A stretch of DNA of 64,000 bases from Leishmania martiniquensis (lineage: Eukaryota > Euglenozoa > Kinetoplastea > Trypanosomatida > Trypanosomatidae). Under the pieces are notes generated by a model. The model was not told the origin of the DNA, made no database searches, and saw only the letters and a list, made by a program, of their open reading frames with translations. This document shows, in pieces, positions 42,601 to 51,953 of this stretch (position 1 is its first letter; each line of letters starts with the position of its first letter). The stretch is taken from NCBI RefSeq assembly GCF_017916325.1, contig NC_090164.1, positions 603,501 through 667,500 on the forward strand. The letters are read 5' to 3'. The translations under genes and the position numbers were made by a program.

Positions 42601-43781
42601 GCCACCGCCGCTGCGGCGCCGTACGCCTTCGCAGGGGTGCATGGCGGGCGCACCTGCAGAGGGGGCTTAATAGAAAACTTGAGCGTGCGGCTGAAGCTAG
42701 CACAGAGCTGCCGTAGGTCATCCATTATAGCCTTCAGTTCCTGCTGGTGCGGTGACAGTCGAGAGGGGGCGCCGCCTCCGCTGCCACCGTGACGCGGGAG
42801 CCCTGCCACGTTGCTGTTGCCCCCCTCGAACTGCTGATGCCTTCTTCGCGCCCTGCCCCCAGCGGAGCGACGCTGCTGGTGATTTGTGTGCCCGTGGTTG
42901 CCGGTAGTGGGGATAAACCTGATATCGCTAGACAAGGCTTGCTGGAGGCATGCGTCGATTGTCTCTCCGGCACGCAGCCCTTTTGCCACGGCGAGCTCGA
43001 TGGGAAAGCCGAGCTCGCGGAAGGTTGCGGAGGCCCGGTAGTAAAACTTCTGCTCCGGTGGCGGTGGGTGGGGCTGCGGTGATGGGGCCGCTGCACTCCC
43101 CATATCTTCCATCGAGGGCGCCTCTTCGTCAGCACGATGAGTTCCCTGCACCGCGACATCGTCTGCCTCGAGTTGGTCACCCTCATTTGCTGTGCGCGGC
43201 TCGGCATTGGCCGCTGCCGCTGACGATTGGCGGCGTTGAGGAATACGGTGCAAAACCAACTTCGCCATTCGCCCAAACACTTCTTGCAGAGCCGCCTCGG
43301 CGTTCTCGACCTGACGCTCCGACGCGTATCCCGTCTCGGCTGACTCGCCCACTGCTGCAGAGACGCCGCTCGATTTTCTCACATCGCTGCTGCCATTCTC
43401 GGTGGCGTACTCTGCCTCTCGCTGCTGGCCCTGGCCTGCCACACTCGAGGCATGCCGCGCGCACGACGCGAGGGCCGTCGCGACTTCCGCAGCGGGCCCT
43501 ACAACGAAGGAAGCAATCAACGCGCGCCGCACTGGTGACGCCAAGTCGTTGCAACCACGACCACCGCCCCTCAAGGACCATGGGTGGATGCCTCCCTGTC
43601 GCTCAGCAAGCGGCGCCGAGGATTGCCCCACGGAACCGAGTGAGGGCGGCGCTATTGCGACGGGTGCCGCGGCGGCGTTCGCTATGTAGGTGCCAAAAAA
43701 GGCCAGGGGCCGCTGCAATGAAATTGTCCTCGACGCACAGGCGATGCTAACATGCGGTGAAAGGCGGTACGGAGGGAGCAT
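39669..43781 (-). CDS. Putative mitochondrial protein with possible dsRNA-binding-like modules (1370 aa)
   Basis: I do not recognise the family by name. The N-terminus (MLPPYRLSPHVSIACASRTI) is basic, Ser-rich and free of acidic residues, as in mitochondrial presequences. The C-terminal ~90 residues (about 1280-1355) read like a dsRNA-binding fold: RIRVHNSYDTTHGFQYRLYL, then GAVQLVGYGTSTTSQSEALDRAAVMALENLFE, the 'strand-strand-GxGxSxxxAxxxAAxxAL' pattern. Similar strand/helix units recur upstream (about 400-460, 830-890, 1060-1110, 1200-1250), suggesting a multi-module protein. A role in mitochondrial RNA metabolism is inference from these hints. Low-complexity Ala/Ser/Gly/Gln inserts separate the modules. 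The ATG at 43779-43781 is the first in frame. Confidence 0.75.
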   Translation of the reverse strand: MLPPYRLSPHVSIACASRTISLQRPLAFFGTYIANAAAAPVAIAPPSLGSVGQSSAPLAERQGGIHPWSLRGGGRGCNDLASPVRRALIASFVVGPAAEVATALASCARHASSVAGQGQQREAEYATENGSSDVRKSSGVSAAVGESAETGYASERQVENAEAALQEVFGRMAKLVLHRIPQRRQSSAAAANAEPRTANEGDQLEADDVAVQGTHRADEEAPSMEDMGSAAAPSPQPHPPPPEQKFYYRASATFRELGFPIELAVAKGLRAGETIDACLQQALSSDIRFIPTTGNHGHTNHQQRRSAGGRARRRHQQFEGGNSNVAGLPRHGGSGGGAPSRLSPHQQELKAIMDDLRQLCASFSRTLKFSIKPPLQVRPPCTPAKAYGAAAAVAAAPWRCRCYVKEEWSTSPQARLAYEACGSSPNDALVRCVAELRRQYREEMDSASVTQEGVREVAALVGGQRKTVSATWREETADAKLEATTAESNSEVTAQGDSSTTRAEVQANSFTSLVQPPTYCTQLQLTDARGNTVVYSARRQVSPYIGYQTAAMSAIRAESAWDRDAHLLSERLELVPLLWRLRWQFDMLVDHICRMTGKPPLEVAWIKLGGAGDSGGGAASTKQEASTTTMSEIGTAPTRPQPGAPASLPIVFNGSLFAEVNSLVWQTAGPGRYRVEFDTYVQAVYYLLDQYADCLTALPCMAPGVSEGLLFPSAEVLELHVLRHDAFPILNHHRGKWNCYAVLGSLTMHLLGCSFDTHYHFDVSAKEWVSTVTVNNGRLSSYPLAQRSSRMRGEAWRRACLAAIQDNFPRQYAAVIEKYPDVDLSHDTGARGQRFRALPREKRIAHMGGFLPMVMAFVEEDLGWRQPRVRLRNLSGDLGLPQWVAEMEAQVEGEEQRRVVAVSPAFLQVRQARKSLFFRLAKQYFPKELEVYQSLKRGDGDDPEKDINVRRTKLYDPRNGADGSMLAHVKSLMERDHATIAPVKVTLEARARLQGARDTDAASAPLVADADGGDMEYADGDTSILLSQQPEMLLRPLHLSYSAQVLGEHGNILIADYDSSRAATAADAEAVPVLVTALKSASCHLAGADAETLWTEYETYPIAGTSAPRELCLALFGAFFGQSAKASVLTETAATRAAEGEPARAHGALPLGLADGEDVVSDPSAPVNVMVTGVGRYWFGTVVLPRFGMLPIARAVATSKRRCVRDALMLATRRSFPRVLQYIVKRDMASAAVATEVLSEPIIEQLPPDVCSDVLAQLAKAKRNYPPPPFRLLMRCMKSTYPMRDHRIRVHNSYDTTHGFQYRLYLQRGLITRQGAVQLVGYGTSTTSQSEALDRAAVMALENLFETALYEAEAQQPGYRSPGASSPQEA

Positions 43782-44141
43782 GACTCCGTTGCGAAAGAGG
43801 CGCAGCAGCTTTACTGCTTAACGCACGTCCTGACCCTCCTGCCGCCCCCACCTCCTCTTTTAGGTGGCGTGCGTGTCTGTCCGCCGATCTGTCACTATAG
43901 GAGAGTGGCCACTTTGCGCTTGCAGCCGGCTTCTTCTCCTTGTTGTTGCCCTCGCTGTGCACGCACACGGATATACGTCTGCAAACGTGCAGATGTGCGA
44001 CGCCGCCACTCGTCGCAAGGCTCACCCACCCCGGTAGACGTGTGCTGGTGGTTTCTACCGAGCACACGAGCACACGCAAATCGAACCAAGCAGACAACAA
44101 AAGAGTGGCCGGCCACACGAGGCGCATTCGGTCGCGCAACA

Positions 44142-44166
44142 CAGAGAGGGAGAGAGAGAGAGAGAG
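44142..44166 (-). repeat. (GA)n tract, polypyrimidine in the transcript
   Basis: AGAGAGGG followed by (AG)n on +, hence (CT)n in the - strand transcript, about 360 bases upstream of the ATG at 43781. It may act as the trans-splicing pyrimidine tract. No AG lies directly after it on the - strand, so the exact acceptor is uncertain. Confidence 0.55.
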
Positions 44167-44403
44167 CTGTATGTGCGAGCACACAAGAGCGAAAGGGGAT
44201 GGGGGGGCGTAAGAGGGGATAGAAAAGGAGATCGCAGGAAAATGGATGCGTGAAGAGGCCGCGAGTGAGGCCACGTGCGATTGAAGATGCCCTATTTGAA
44301 CGAGCGTCCGCTCCGACCATGTTGGTCGATCACGCAGGTACACAGAACGGACCGATGGCCAGATGGAATGCAGCAAATGGGGCAAAGAGCATTGCCTCTC
44401 CTG

Positions 44404-44940
44404 CGAGCATGCCCGTTTTCTGTCATGCAGCACAGGTAAGCTCAGCGCCGCTCTGCCCAGCCTGCCCCAGTCTCTCCCTTTCCATCCCGCATCGCAGTCG
44501 CGCCTCCCATTGTACCGGCGGCCACGCGGTACACCCTTTCTGGGGTGGCACGGGCTTCCCATACCAGTAGGCGGTGACAGGACCCGGTGAGATGCCTTCA
44601 GGCCACGCTGAAACCTTGCGCATCATGCGGGTGGTGCAAGCGTGTTCCGCTGTCGCGGGTAGCTCCGACGCAACGCCATCCAGACACCCCCCCGACAGTC
44701 GACATTCGTAGCAGTGGATCGCTCCGACCTCGCGACGCCGTGGGCACCTGACCCTGTTTCACTACCAGAATCAGGTCCGGCATGGAAAAGAGAGCGAGAG
44801 GGAGGGATGGGGGGGGCGATCTGCTGCGGCTTTCCCCACCGAAAGAGTGGGATTGGTAGACCCCCTGCGCTATCGCGCACGGAGTGCTGTTACCTTGAGT
44901 TGAGGGAGCACTCAGGGGGTGGGGTGGGGGTCAGAGAAGG
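44404..44940 (-). mobile_element. SIDER-like retroposon, copy A
   Basis: The left 435 bases (44404-44838) are identical, by my reading, to 51050-51484. The element continues to a G-rich right end (to about 44935, GGGGGTGGGGTGGGGG) that is matched in degenerate form by the 38-kb copy. This suggests a full element of about 535 bases. It has no coding capacity beyond chance frames. It lies in the 3'UTR region of the 45979-48120 gene. SIDER assignment rests on size, location, multicopy nature and degeneracy of other copies, and on knowledge of Leishmania; the strand given is that of the host transcripts. Confidence 0.75.
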
Positions 44941-45978
44941 AGCGGTTGCTCAATGCGTGATGAATCACCTCCTTTGCTTGAGTTCGTGCGACGTTTTCTT
45001 CGGGGATTCCTTCCCACGGTTACCTTTTGAGACCCTCTTCCCCACCTACTCACCTGCGCATACCTTCGCTGCGCTGGTAACCGGAAACCGGCATCAACAG
45101 CAATCGTTGAGGCTAGAGCACCAGCGGCCACGTGAAAGCACCGAATGCGCGATACAGCAGACGACTGGGGACGGATGAGGGTGCCGAAAGAGTAATTTGA
45201 AAAGACAAGGGATAGGAAGGAGGGAAGGGAACTTGCGCGAAGGTGCGGCTATGGTGGCCACTTTGAGCAGCATATCGCGTACGTTGCTAGTGGGCTCGTA
45301 TCGATGCTCCACGACCGCCATCCCCCGGCGTGTGACGGAGGAAATGCTCAGGCACAAAGGGCGAGCGAGACGGAGGACCGTGCTAGAGAACACAGAGCGA
45401 ACAGCAAAAAAACAACACGGCGCTTACAACGAAGGCCACCACCGCAGCCACAAAAGGGCGGTAACAGGACAGCCCCGGAAAAAGAAGAGAGATCGCCTAA
45501 AGATAGGCTGGTGAGATTGAGAGCAAAGGAGTTTGTGCGTGCGCCGGGCGAGGAAGAGGGGGGGAGGAGGGGGCGGATGCCGAGGGGGGAGCCACGACAA
45601 GAGACACGCACAGAAACGTCGGAGAAGACGCGCTGGAAGAGGCATAGCCGAAGCTAACACACTGGAGATACAAAAGGGATGTGGCTTCCGAGATGCGCAG
45701 GAGCTCTTCACTGCATCCTTCCCACCGCCGCGTGGATGGCCGCCGTCAAAAGCCTTCCCCCCTCAACGACGACAGCATTTCCTACAATGCCGGCACACGC
45801 GACACGGGCGCGCCATCAATGGCAAGCTCTCGCCAGAGGCGTGTCGAGCGACCAAACCGATGCAACGACAGACATTCGAGAGCGTGGGTGTGGAGTGGGG
45901 CGGGAGCCGAAGGGGGGAGGTCATCGGGCGTGGCAGGGCCGTCGGGGAACGGGTCGCCAAAGCGAGAGACCTGCCAAC

Positions 45979-48120
45979 TCAAATCGTGTAGACAGGCAGC
46001 GCCAGTTTTGCCGAAGGTATCGGCCCGAACCCGTCCATCTCACGCCGTGTCGCGAGGGACACCGCGTAAATGTACTCGCGGTTTGCGACGATCTCATCAA
46101 AGTTTGACCTGGCGAGGTCGCTGTCGGTGATGCCAAACATGGTGGGCACGAGAAGCACCTTCGCAGACAGCAGCTTCGACGCGAGCAGCATCATGTGATC
46201 CACCTTTGCCGTTCCGGCGAGGGTGGTGAAAACAGCGTACGCGACCTCCGCTGCAAAGATGCCAGTGGCGATGTCGGTTGACGAACCAGCTTTGCGTGTG
46301 TCCCGTACCCGAAAGACAACGAGATCCGTCACGGAGCCATTTGCGCCGGTTCGCACGTAAGTGCGGTGGTCCGGGTGGCCAATGTAGCTCCGGCGCAACT
46401 CCTGCACATCATCTGGCACGCAGGCTAGCTCCACATTGGACTCTGCGCTGCCTGCTTTGGTCTGCATGAAGGCCAGCACCAACGCACACTGCTCATCAGA
46501 GGCCACTTCAAGATCACACCACGACGGCAAATCCGCGAGGTACTGCTGCGTCAGTGACGCGGGAATAGTGCCCTTCAGCACTGCATCGGCACGTAGTACC
46601 TCATCGTAGTTGTAGAAATCGGGGAAGACATCGTAGGCGCTGTCGGAGGCGTAGACGTAGGCGGCATCAAAAGCGCGGCGATACCACTTGACCGTCGCCA
46701 TGGACGCCGGTGGACAACTGAGCTGCGCGCCGGAGGAAAAAAAGACGACAGCAGTATCACCGCTCCCGGCCAACACCTCAATACGAGTACGTAATGCGTG
46801 CAGCAATGCAGCAGCAACGCCGGTATGGTGATTGTCACCGCGCACCGCCAAGTGCGCCGCAACTGCCACTGTCGCCGCGTTGACCCGCTTCCCTGCTGGC
46901 CCTTGTAAGGACGCGTTTGCCAGAACCTGCGCCACCACCACTCCTGTCGCCTTTGCCGCCGCTGTTGCTGGCGTCGTGTCTGTTTGCGATGCTACCGCAA
47001 CCTGCCAGTTTTCGCACGGTGCCTGCGCACCTCGCGTCACAGGTAGTAGCCACTCGAGCCGCCCGTGCTGGTCCAGCGAGCACACTGCATCGCTGACTGC
47101 TTGCCGCTCGGCATCGCTCATGTCGGCCCCACTCATGCACCGCACACTGGCCGCTGTCAGGCTGTCGGACGTACAAGACCAAAACGTGCGTGCACCAGTC
47201 GCCTCTGCTGCCTTGGAAACCGGCTTAGTCATGACAAATTTAGGCGGCGGAGGGGCATGCGCCTTAAGCACGCTCTCTCGTGTCTTTACACCACCCTCAG
47301 TGGGGCTCAGGTTTCCGTCAGCATGCCCCGATGCCTTGGCTGCCGCCACAAGCGCCGCGTACACCTCGTCACTCTCCACGCTGGAGTGACCGTTCAAAAC
47401 CGCGATATCGAGTGGGGTCATCTGCTTCTCATCTGCCACGTACGGGACATGAAGGTCATCCGCCACCTGCCGTATGAGTGCTGCCGAGCCGGCGTCGGCG
47501 GCGTAGTGCAGCGCGTTGCGACCGTGGTTGTCCGAAAGCGTCTTCCAGACTACACCGCACGCGGCGCCAAAATCTTTCATCGAGACGCCATCGCCCATCT
47601 TTGCAAGCCGAAGGGCCTCGAAGTCGCCTAGCTCGCGTGTGCGTGGGGCGCTCTTGTCCGTTGCGACGACGTTCACACCCTCATCGGCGTCCCTTGTGGC
47701 ATTTACTTGTGCAACGGAGGCGGCGTTTAACTCGCGTGACGACTGTGGATTCACTTCCTGCTGCCGCTGCTGTTGAGCGACAAGGCGCAGAAACTCATCT
47801 TCGAACTGCTGACGGGCGTTGTCACAGCCGACATCATCTTCCTCGTCATTGTCATCTTCGTAGGCGTACCCCATCTGCGGCGGCGGTGGTGGCGCCGCCA
47901 CACCGCGAGAACCACCGCGCGCGTTTGGCGTCGGAGGCCCATTCTGCTCCGTCTGCTGTGCACTGGCGTCGATGTGGTGGGAGCCGTTCGTGGCTACCAG
48001 GGGAGGCCTAGCAGGGCCCACGATTCCGTTTGCGGTCGCAGCAGCTTGGGCCGCGCGCAGCCGAGCGAGGCGCTGCTCGAGCGCTGCCCGCTGCTCATCG
48101 CTCATTGGTGCCCCACTCAT
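45979..48120 (-). CDS. Ankyrin-repeat protein with an N-myristoyltransferase-like C-terminal half
   Basis: The protein has 713 residues. The N-terminal 45 residues form a charged helix (SDEQRAALEQRLARLRAAQ), followed by Pro/Gln/Asn-rich linker and acidic DDNDEEDD. Residues about 195-265 form two ankyrin repeats (GRNALHYAADAG, MTPLDIAVLNGHS). From about 310 the order of segments parallels N-myristoyltransferase: FWSC (cf. FWDTQP), LEWLLPV (cf. LLWALRP), WQVAVAS (cf. WHCGVRV), a VAAHLAVRG...GVAAALLHALRTRI stretch (cf. the acyl-CoA loop and helix), VKWYRRAFD (cf. YWHRSLN), NGSVTDLVVFRV (cf. NGKITDFVSFYS) and YIYAVSLATR (cf. YYLYNWR). Identity is low and the catalytic EINFLCV and RSKR-type sequences are not kept, so it may be inactive or have changed substrate. 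The ATG at 48118-48120 was chosen; a second Met lies five codons on. Confidence 0.8.
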   Translation of the reverse strand: MSGAPMSDEQRAALEQRLARLRAAQAAATANGIVGPARPPLVATNGSHHIDASAQQTEQNGPPTPNARGGSRGVAAPPPPPQMGYAYEDDNDEEDDVGCDNARQQFEDEFLRLVAQQQRQQEVNPQSSRELNAASVAQVNATRDADEGVNVVATDKSAPRTRELGDFEALRLAKMGDGVSMKDFGAACGVVWKTLSDNHGRNALHYAADAGSAALIRQVADDLHVPYVADEKQMTPLDIAVLNGHSSVESDEVYAALVAAAKASGHADGNLSPTEGGVKTRESVLKAHAPPPPKFVMTKPVSKAAEATGARTFWSCTSDSLTAASVRCMSGADMSDAERQAVSDAVCSLDQHGRLEWLLPVTRGAQAPCENWQVAVASQTDTTPATAAAKATGVVVAQVLANASLQGPAGKRVNAATVAVAAHLAVRGDNHHTGVAAALLHALRTRIEVLAGSGDTAVVFFSSGAQLSCPPASMATVKWYRRAFDAAYVYASDSAYDVFPDFYNYDEVLRADAVLKGTIPASLTQQYLADLPSWCDLEVASDEQCALVLAFMQTKAGSAESNVELACVPDDVQELRRSYIGHPDHRTYVRTGANGSVTDLVVFRVRDTRKAGSSTDIATGIFAAEVAYAVFTTLAGTAKVDHMMLLASKLLSAKVLLVPTMFGITDSDLARSNFDEIVANREYIYAVSLATRREMDGFGPIPSAKLALPVYTI

Positions 48121-49331
48121 TTCGTGTGGTATGATGCACTCGCCTCTGGCGCTCTTGTAGTTTAGGAAAAGCTCTCTGCGAGGGATGCAAGGTGACCTGC
48201 TAGGGCGTATGGATGCGAAGAAGGTGGAGCAGCGATGAGATCGCAACGGGGAAGCGTAGCTTTCCCCCCCGGGCGCAGACGTCGTTGAGGGACACAGCAG
48301 GACACCGACAAACCTGAAAACGGCAGGCAGTAATGCGCGAAATCAGCCACCAATTATACCGAGAGCCGCGGTGGCCTACTCAGAAGAGCGCAATCACGGT
48401 CGGATGCAAGGAGAGAGGGCAGTCGTGAACACGAGGAAGCAGTAATGTGGAGCCGGACGCAGGCGAAGGATGAATGTCAGCCTTTGTACCTTGGTGCACG
48501 ATAGTGGCGAGAGCGTTGAGGTGCGAAGAGTATGTATGGGCGTCACGTTACTCTCACTCGCGCGCGCGCGACACAAGGAAGTGAGGGAAAGGGAAGCGAC
48601 GAGTTCACTTGCGAAAGTGCGTTCGAGAGAAGGGTAAAAAAAGATTAACCTCGCACCAGGACGGAGGTGGGCGGGTGATTGTGCAAGCAGGGGGTGAACA
48701 AGTTCAAAGAAGACACACGCTCACGTGATCGAGCGGGTGCGAAGGAAAAGACGGAGCAGACGGGGCGTGAGACGTGAAGGAGAGAGGACGAGAGCTCGGC
48801 CCCATCCTCCCCCGGCAGTCGCATTTGGATTAGGGCGTCGTCCTCTCGCGACCAGTAATGAGGAGTGAGCCCACATTGCCCTTCTTTTTTTCCCTCCCGT
48901 TCGGAATCAAGAAGGCAGGTAGCTGCACATCTGCACTGTGAGGAGAAGGGGTGGCGCGTGATAGACGCTCTCCGTGCCATTGCCCCTCCCGCATTCCTCA
49001 TGTGCTGCTCCTTCAGGAGGAAATCGCTTTCCCTTCCCTGGCACGTTTTCCCTTTTTGATTTCACTGTCTCCTCTGCAAAAGCGCCCCTTTCTGTGCGCT
49101 TGTGAGGATACGCGCATGCGAGTGAATGCATACATTCGCGCTCGTCTCCACCCCGCTAACCCCACGTGGCAGCAAGGACAGAGAGGCGTGACACGAGGAA
49201 GCAGAGGTAGAGACCCTCAGGACACTTGAGGCGGCACCGGCTGTCATCCTTCCTCTGCAACGATTTCGTGTCAGTTCTGCGCTAACGCCCGAGCGAGCAG
49301 CTTCGCTTTTGACCCACCGCGCTCGCTAGAC
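48121..49331 (-). other. 1.2-kb intergenic region
   Basis: No gene seen. Purine-rich + strand segments (48580-48780) give pyrimidine tracts in the transcript, suitable for the trans-splicing signal of the ankyrin gene. The remainder would be 3'UTR of the small membrane protein gene. Confidence 0.5.
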
Positions 49332-49877
49332 TTAGCCTCCACCCCGGGTATACCTTTCTGCACCCGTCTCGCTCGACCCGGTTGTCGCATCGCTGGCGCT
49401 GATAGTCGGCACAGCTGATTCAGTGTAGGGCACGTACTCAGGTGACGGATTGGGCTCCACACAGGCCAGGATCACGTTCAGTCCAATGAGCAGCAGAGCC
49501 GCGCCGATGGCGTAGTTGTAGACCAGGCGCCAGTTCGTGAACTTGTCCTGCTCGATCAGCTCTTTCTCCTTCGCCGCCTGCTCTTGAACCTTCACGATAT
49601 GACTTCCCAACTTCACGCCGCCGCGGAACTGCCGCCGCACTTCCTCCTTCTCTGCGTTGCGCCACCGGTGCACGTCAGTGGAATGCCCAATGTGCACACG
49701 GCGGCAACGCGCGAGAGCGCTGACAGTGACCGAAGGAGTCCGTGCAATCCCAAACAGTCGCCGTACAGATGAGCTCGGCCTACAGGATGGTGTTGCCGCC
49801 GCCCAAGCCACGGAGGCTGCAGCTGCAGTCGGTACGGGCGCCACTGCAGAGATCGCTGGAGGCACGGTTGCCTTCAT
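49332..49877 (-). CDS. Small single-span membrane protein, possibly mitochondrial (181 aa)
   Basis: I do not recognise the family. From the ATG at 49875-49877 the protein has an Ala/Pro/Ser-rich N-terminus followed by basic, non-acidic segments (VRRLFGIARTPSVTVSALARCRR), resembling a mitochondrial presequence. A charged amphipathic stretch (about 75-115) leads into one hydrophobic span at about 119-142 (YAIGAALLLIGLNVILACV), and a short Ser/Thr/Pro-rich tail of about 40 residues. This layout is seen in small subunits of inner-membrane complexes, but also in other tail-anchored proteins, so the site is inference. The frame stays open upstream to 50399, but that part reads as pyrimidine-tract translation. 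Confidence 0.7.
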   Translation of the reverse strand: MKATVPPAISAVAPVPTAAAASVAWAAATPSCRPSSSVRRLFGIARTPSVTVSALARCRRVHIGHSTDVHRWRNAEKEEVRRQFRGGVKLGSHIVKVQEQAAKEKELIEQDKFTNWRLVYNYAIGAALLLIGLNVILACVEPNPSPEYVPYTESAVPTISASDATTGSSETGAERYTRGGG

Positions 49878-51049
49878 GGGACCTTGACAGCTGCTCTCTT
49901 CCTCTCTCTGCCTGTACCATTTTATGGTCGACTGAAGGCTGAGCACGCGCCAAAAGACCTTCTCGGCGTTCTTTTTGGTATAATTCCCCTCCCACCGCCA
50001 ACGCGTCCGCTGCGACGCAGAAAGCAAAGGGCGTGTGCGCGGCAACACACACGCCACACCACACACAGAGACGCTCAGACAGAGTACCACAAGAAGGCGA
50101 GGAAAGGTAGCGACAGTGGGGACACGGGCGCGCGGAGGAGTCGGGGAAAGGAGGCCGCGGAGGAGTGCCCGAGAGGGGAGGGCACGAGATCCTCGCCATG
50201 GCGAAGACGTTCCCCCCCACCACTCACACACACGCCTCCTAAAGAGACGGGAAAGGAAGAAGGCGAGCAGATGCAGCGGGAGTACACTCCCCCCTTCAGA
50301 GTAGACTCCGCCTTTGTCTTCGGGCCGTTGCATATTCGGCCTCGAAGAGCAAAAACGCAACAACGACCAGAGAGGCACCAGTGCATTCAGCGCCGTCATG
50401 TGCTGCGCAGATTAAAGTGAGGAAGGACACAGTTAGGAGGATATGAGGCGGATAGGGAAGAGCGAAGCACTCGCCGTCAAGCCACCCGAGCGTCCCATTC
50501 CACACGAACAGAGGTGCCCAACACCGGACACACTCACGCAGCCTCCTTTCCCTTTCCCTCCACACACACACGAAAATAAGGAGAAACAGAAAACGGTTAA
50601 AAACGCGACGGCCATGCAAAAGGGAGAGAGATGCACACTCAAACACACACACACACAGGGCGGGAGCAGCGACAACGCGAAAATAACCAACTGCATGGGT
50701 ACCGCAGGGAAGGGGGGGAAGGGAAACAATTGCCTGTGGGGAGGCAAAGAGCAGCGCGCACACACTTACACAAACAAAAGAATGAGTTTGGCAAGTCGCA
50801 GCCACCTCTGCGAATTGCTGATGATGCACGTCTCGGTGTGTGTGTGTGTCTTGACTTCTTTCGAAGGAGCCGCAGCTGTCCAATAACGCAGCCCGCCTTG
50901 TTTCCTCGTATCGTTGTCGACGTTACCAAAGAGAGCACGCACGCGCCAGGCGGCGTCTGTGCAATGCATGCGCAGATAGCTGTCGGCAACCAGCGAAGCC
51001 GACACAGAAAAACGGAGCCTTCTGTACCCGCGCCCCCATATCCCTCCTT

Positions 51050-51484
51050 CGAGCATGCCCGTTTTCTGTCATGCAGCACAGGTAAGCTCAGCGCCGCTCT
51101 GCCCAGCCTGCCCCAGTCTCTCCCTTTCCATCCCGCATCGCAGTCGCGCCTCCCATTGTACCGGCGGCCACGCGGTACACCCTTTCTGGGGTGGCACGGG
51201 CTTCCCATACCAGTAGGCGGTGACAGGACCCGGTGAGATGCCTTCAGGCCACGCTGAAACCTTGCGCATCATGCGGGTGGTGCAAGCGTGTTCCGCTGTC
51301 GCGGGTAGCTCCGACGCAACGCCATCCAGACACCCCCCCGACAGTCGACATTCGTAGCAGTGGATCGCTCCGACCTCGCGACGCCGTGGGCACCTGACCC
51401 TGTTTCACTACCAGAATCAGGTCCGGCATGGAAAAGAGAGCGAGAGGGAGGGATGGGGGGGGCGATCTGCTGCGGCTTTCCCCA
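51050..51484 (-). mobile_element. SIDER-like retroposon, copy B (truncated)
   Basis: 435 bases identical to 44404-44838, with no substitution or indel found on line-by-line comparison, and a constant offset of 6646 bases. The match stops abruptly: after TTTCCCCA copy A continues CCGAAAGAG while this copy continues GTCAGCATC. The ~100-base G-rich end of copy A is therefore missing or replaced here; a G9-like run follows at about 51525-51534. It lies in the 3'UTR region of the 52557-56249 gene. Confidence 0.8.
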
Positions 51485-51929
51485 GTCAGCATCAGTGCCA
51501 AGAGGGTGACACCTCTGCCATCATCGGGGGGGGGTGAGAAGACAGGACGACACACCATTGAGAAGCGATACAAAGCGCGGAGACAGTTGCAGACCATCCA
51601 AGACCGCCAATGATAAGCCACATACACACACATACACGCACACTTACACGCACAGAGATGCTGAGGAGCAAGCAGAGGAATGCCGACGTCAGCACGTAGA
51701 GGACCCCCTTCCGCTGCTGTTAGTCCCGCCACACACGCATGCCATCTACTCTTTGTTGTACCTGTGCAAAGGATACGCGATCGCGCTGAGTCAATACCGA
51801 TGCGCCAGAGGCCGGTGGAAAGGTAATGATGTGCCTGGGCGAGAGTGAAAGCATCTGTGGGGCTCTACAGAGCGGTTGGGAGAGGGTTAGAAGTGGGGAG
51901 AGGTTCATGCACAAAGCTCGACGAGGATT

Positions 51930-51953
51930 TATATATAAGGTATATATATATAT
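51930..51953. repeat. (AT)n microsatellite
   Basis: ATATATAAGGTATATATATATATG-type repeat in the 3'UTR region of the 52557-56249 gene. Confidence 0.75.

Larger units (their letters stand above)
43782..45978 (-). other. 2.2-kb gap carrying the 3'UTR of the ankyrin/NMT-like gene
   Basis: No credible gene. It contains a (GA)n tract (44142-44166) that is a pyrimidine tract in the - transcript and a good candidate for the splicing/polyadenylation signal of the adjoining pair, a SIDER-like retroposon (44404-44940), and purine-rich + strand from 45190 to 45660. Confidence 0.55.

Noticed and set aside
44080..44100. Reverse-strand GGTTCGATT-like B box
   Set aside because: No T-arm stem, no acceptor or anticodon stems in the surrounding 80 bases.
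48121..48246. N-terminal extension of the ankyrin/NMT-like protein
   Set aside because: No ATG before 48120 in frame; the apparent start is TTG and the sequence is not conserved-looking.
44404..51484. Tandem gene duplication as the cause of the 435-bp identity
   Set aside because: Only the non-coding element is shared; flanking genes and UTRs are unrelated.
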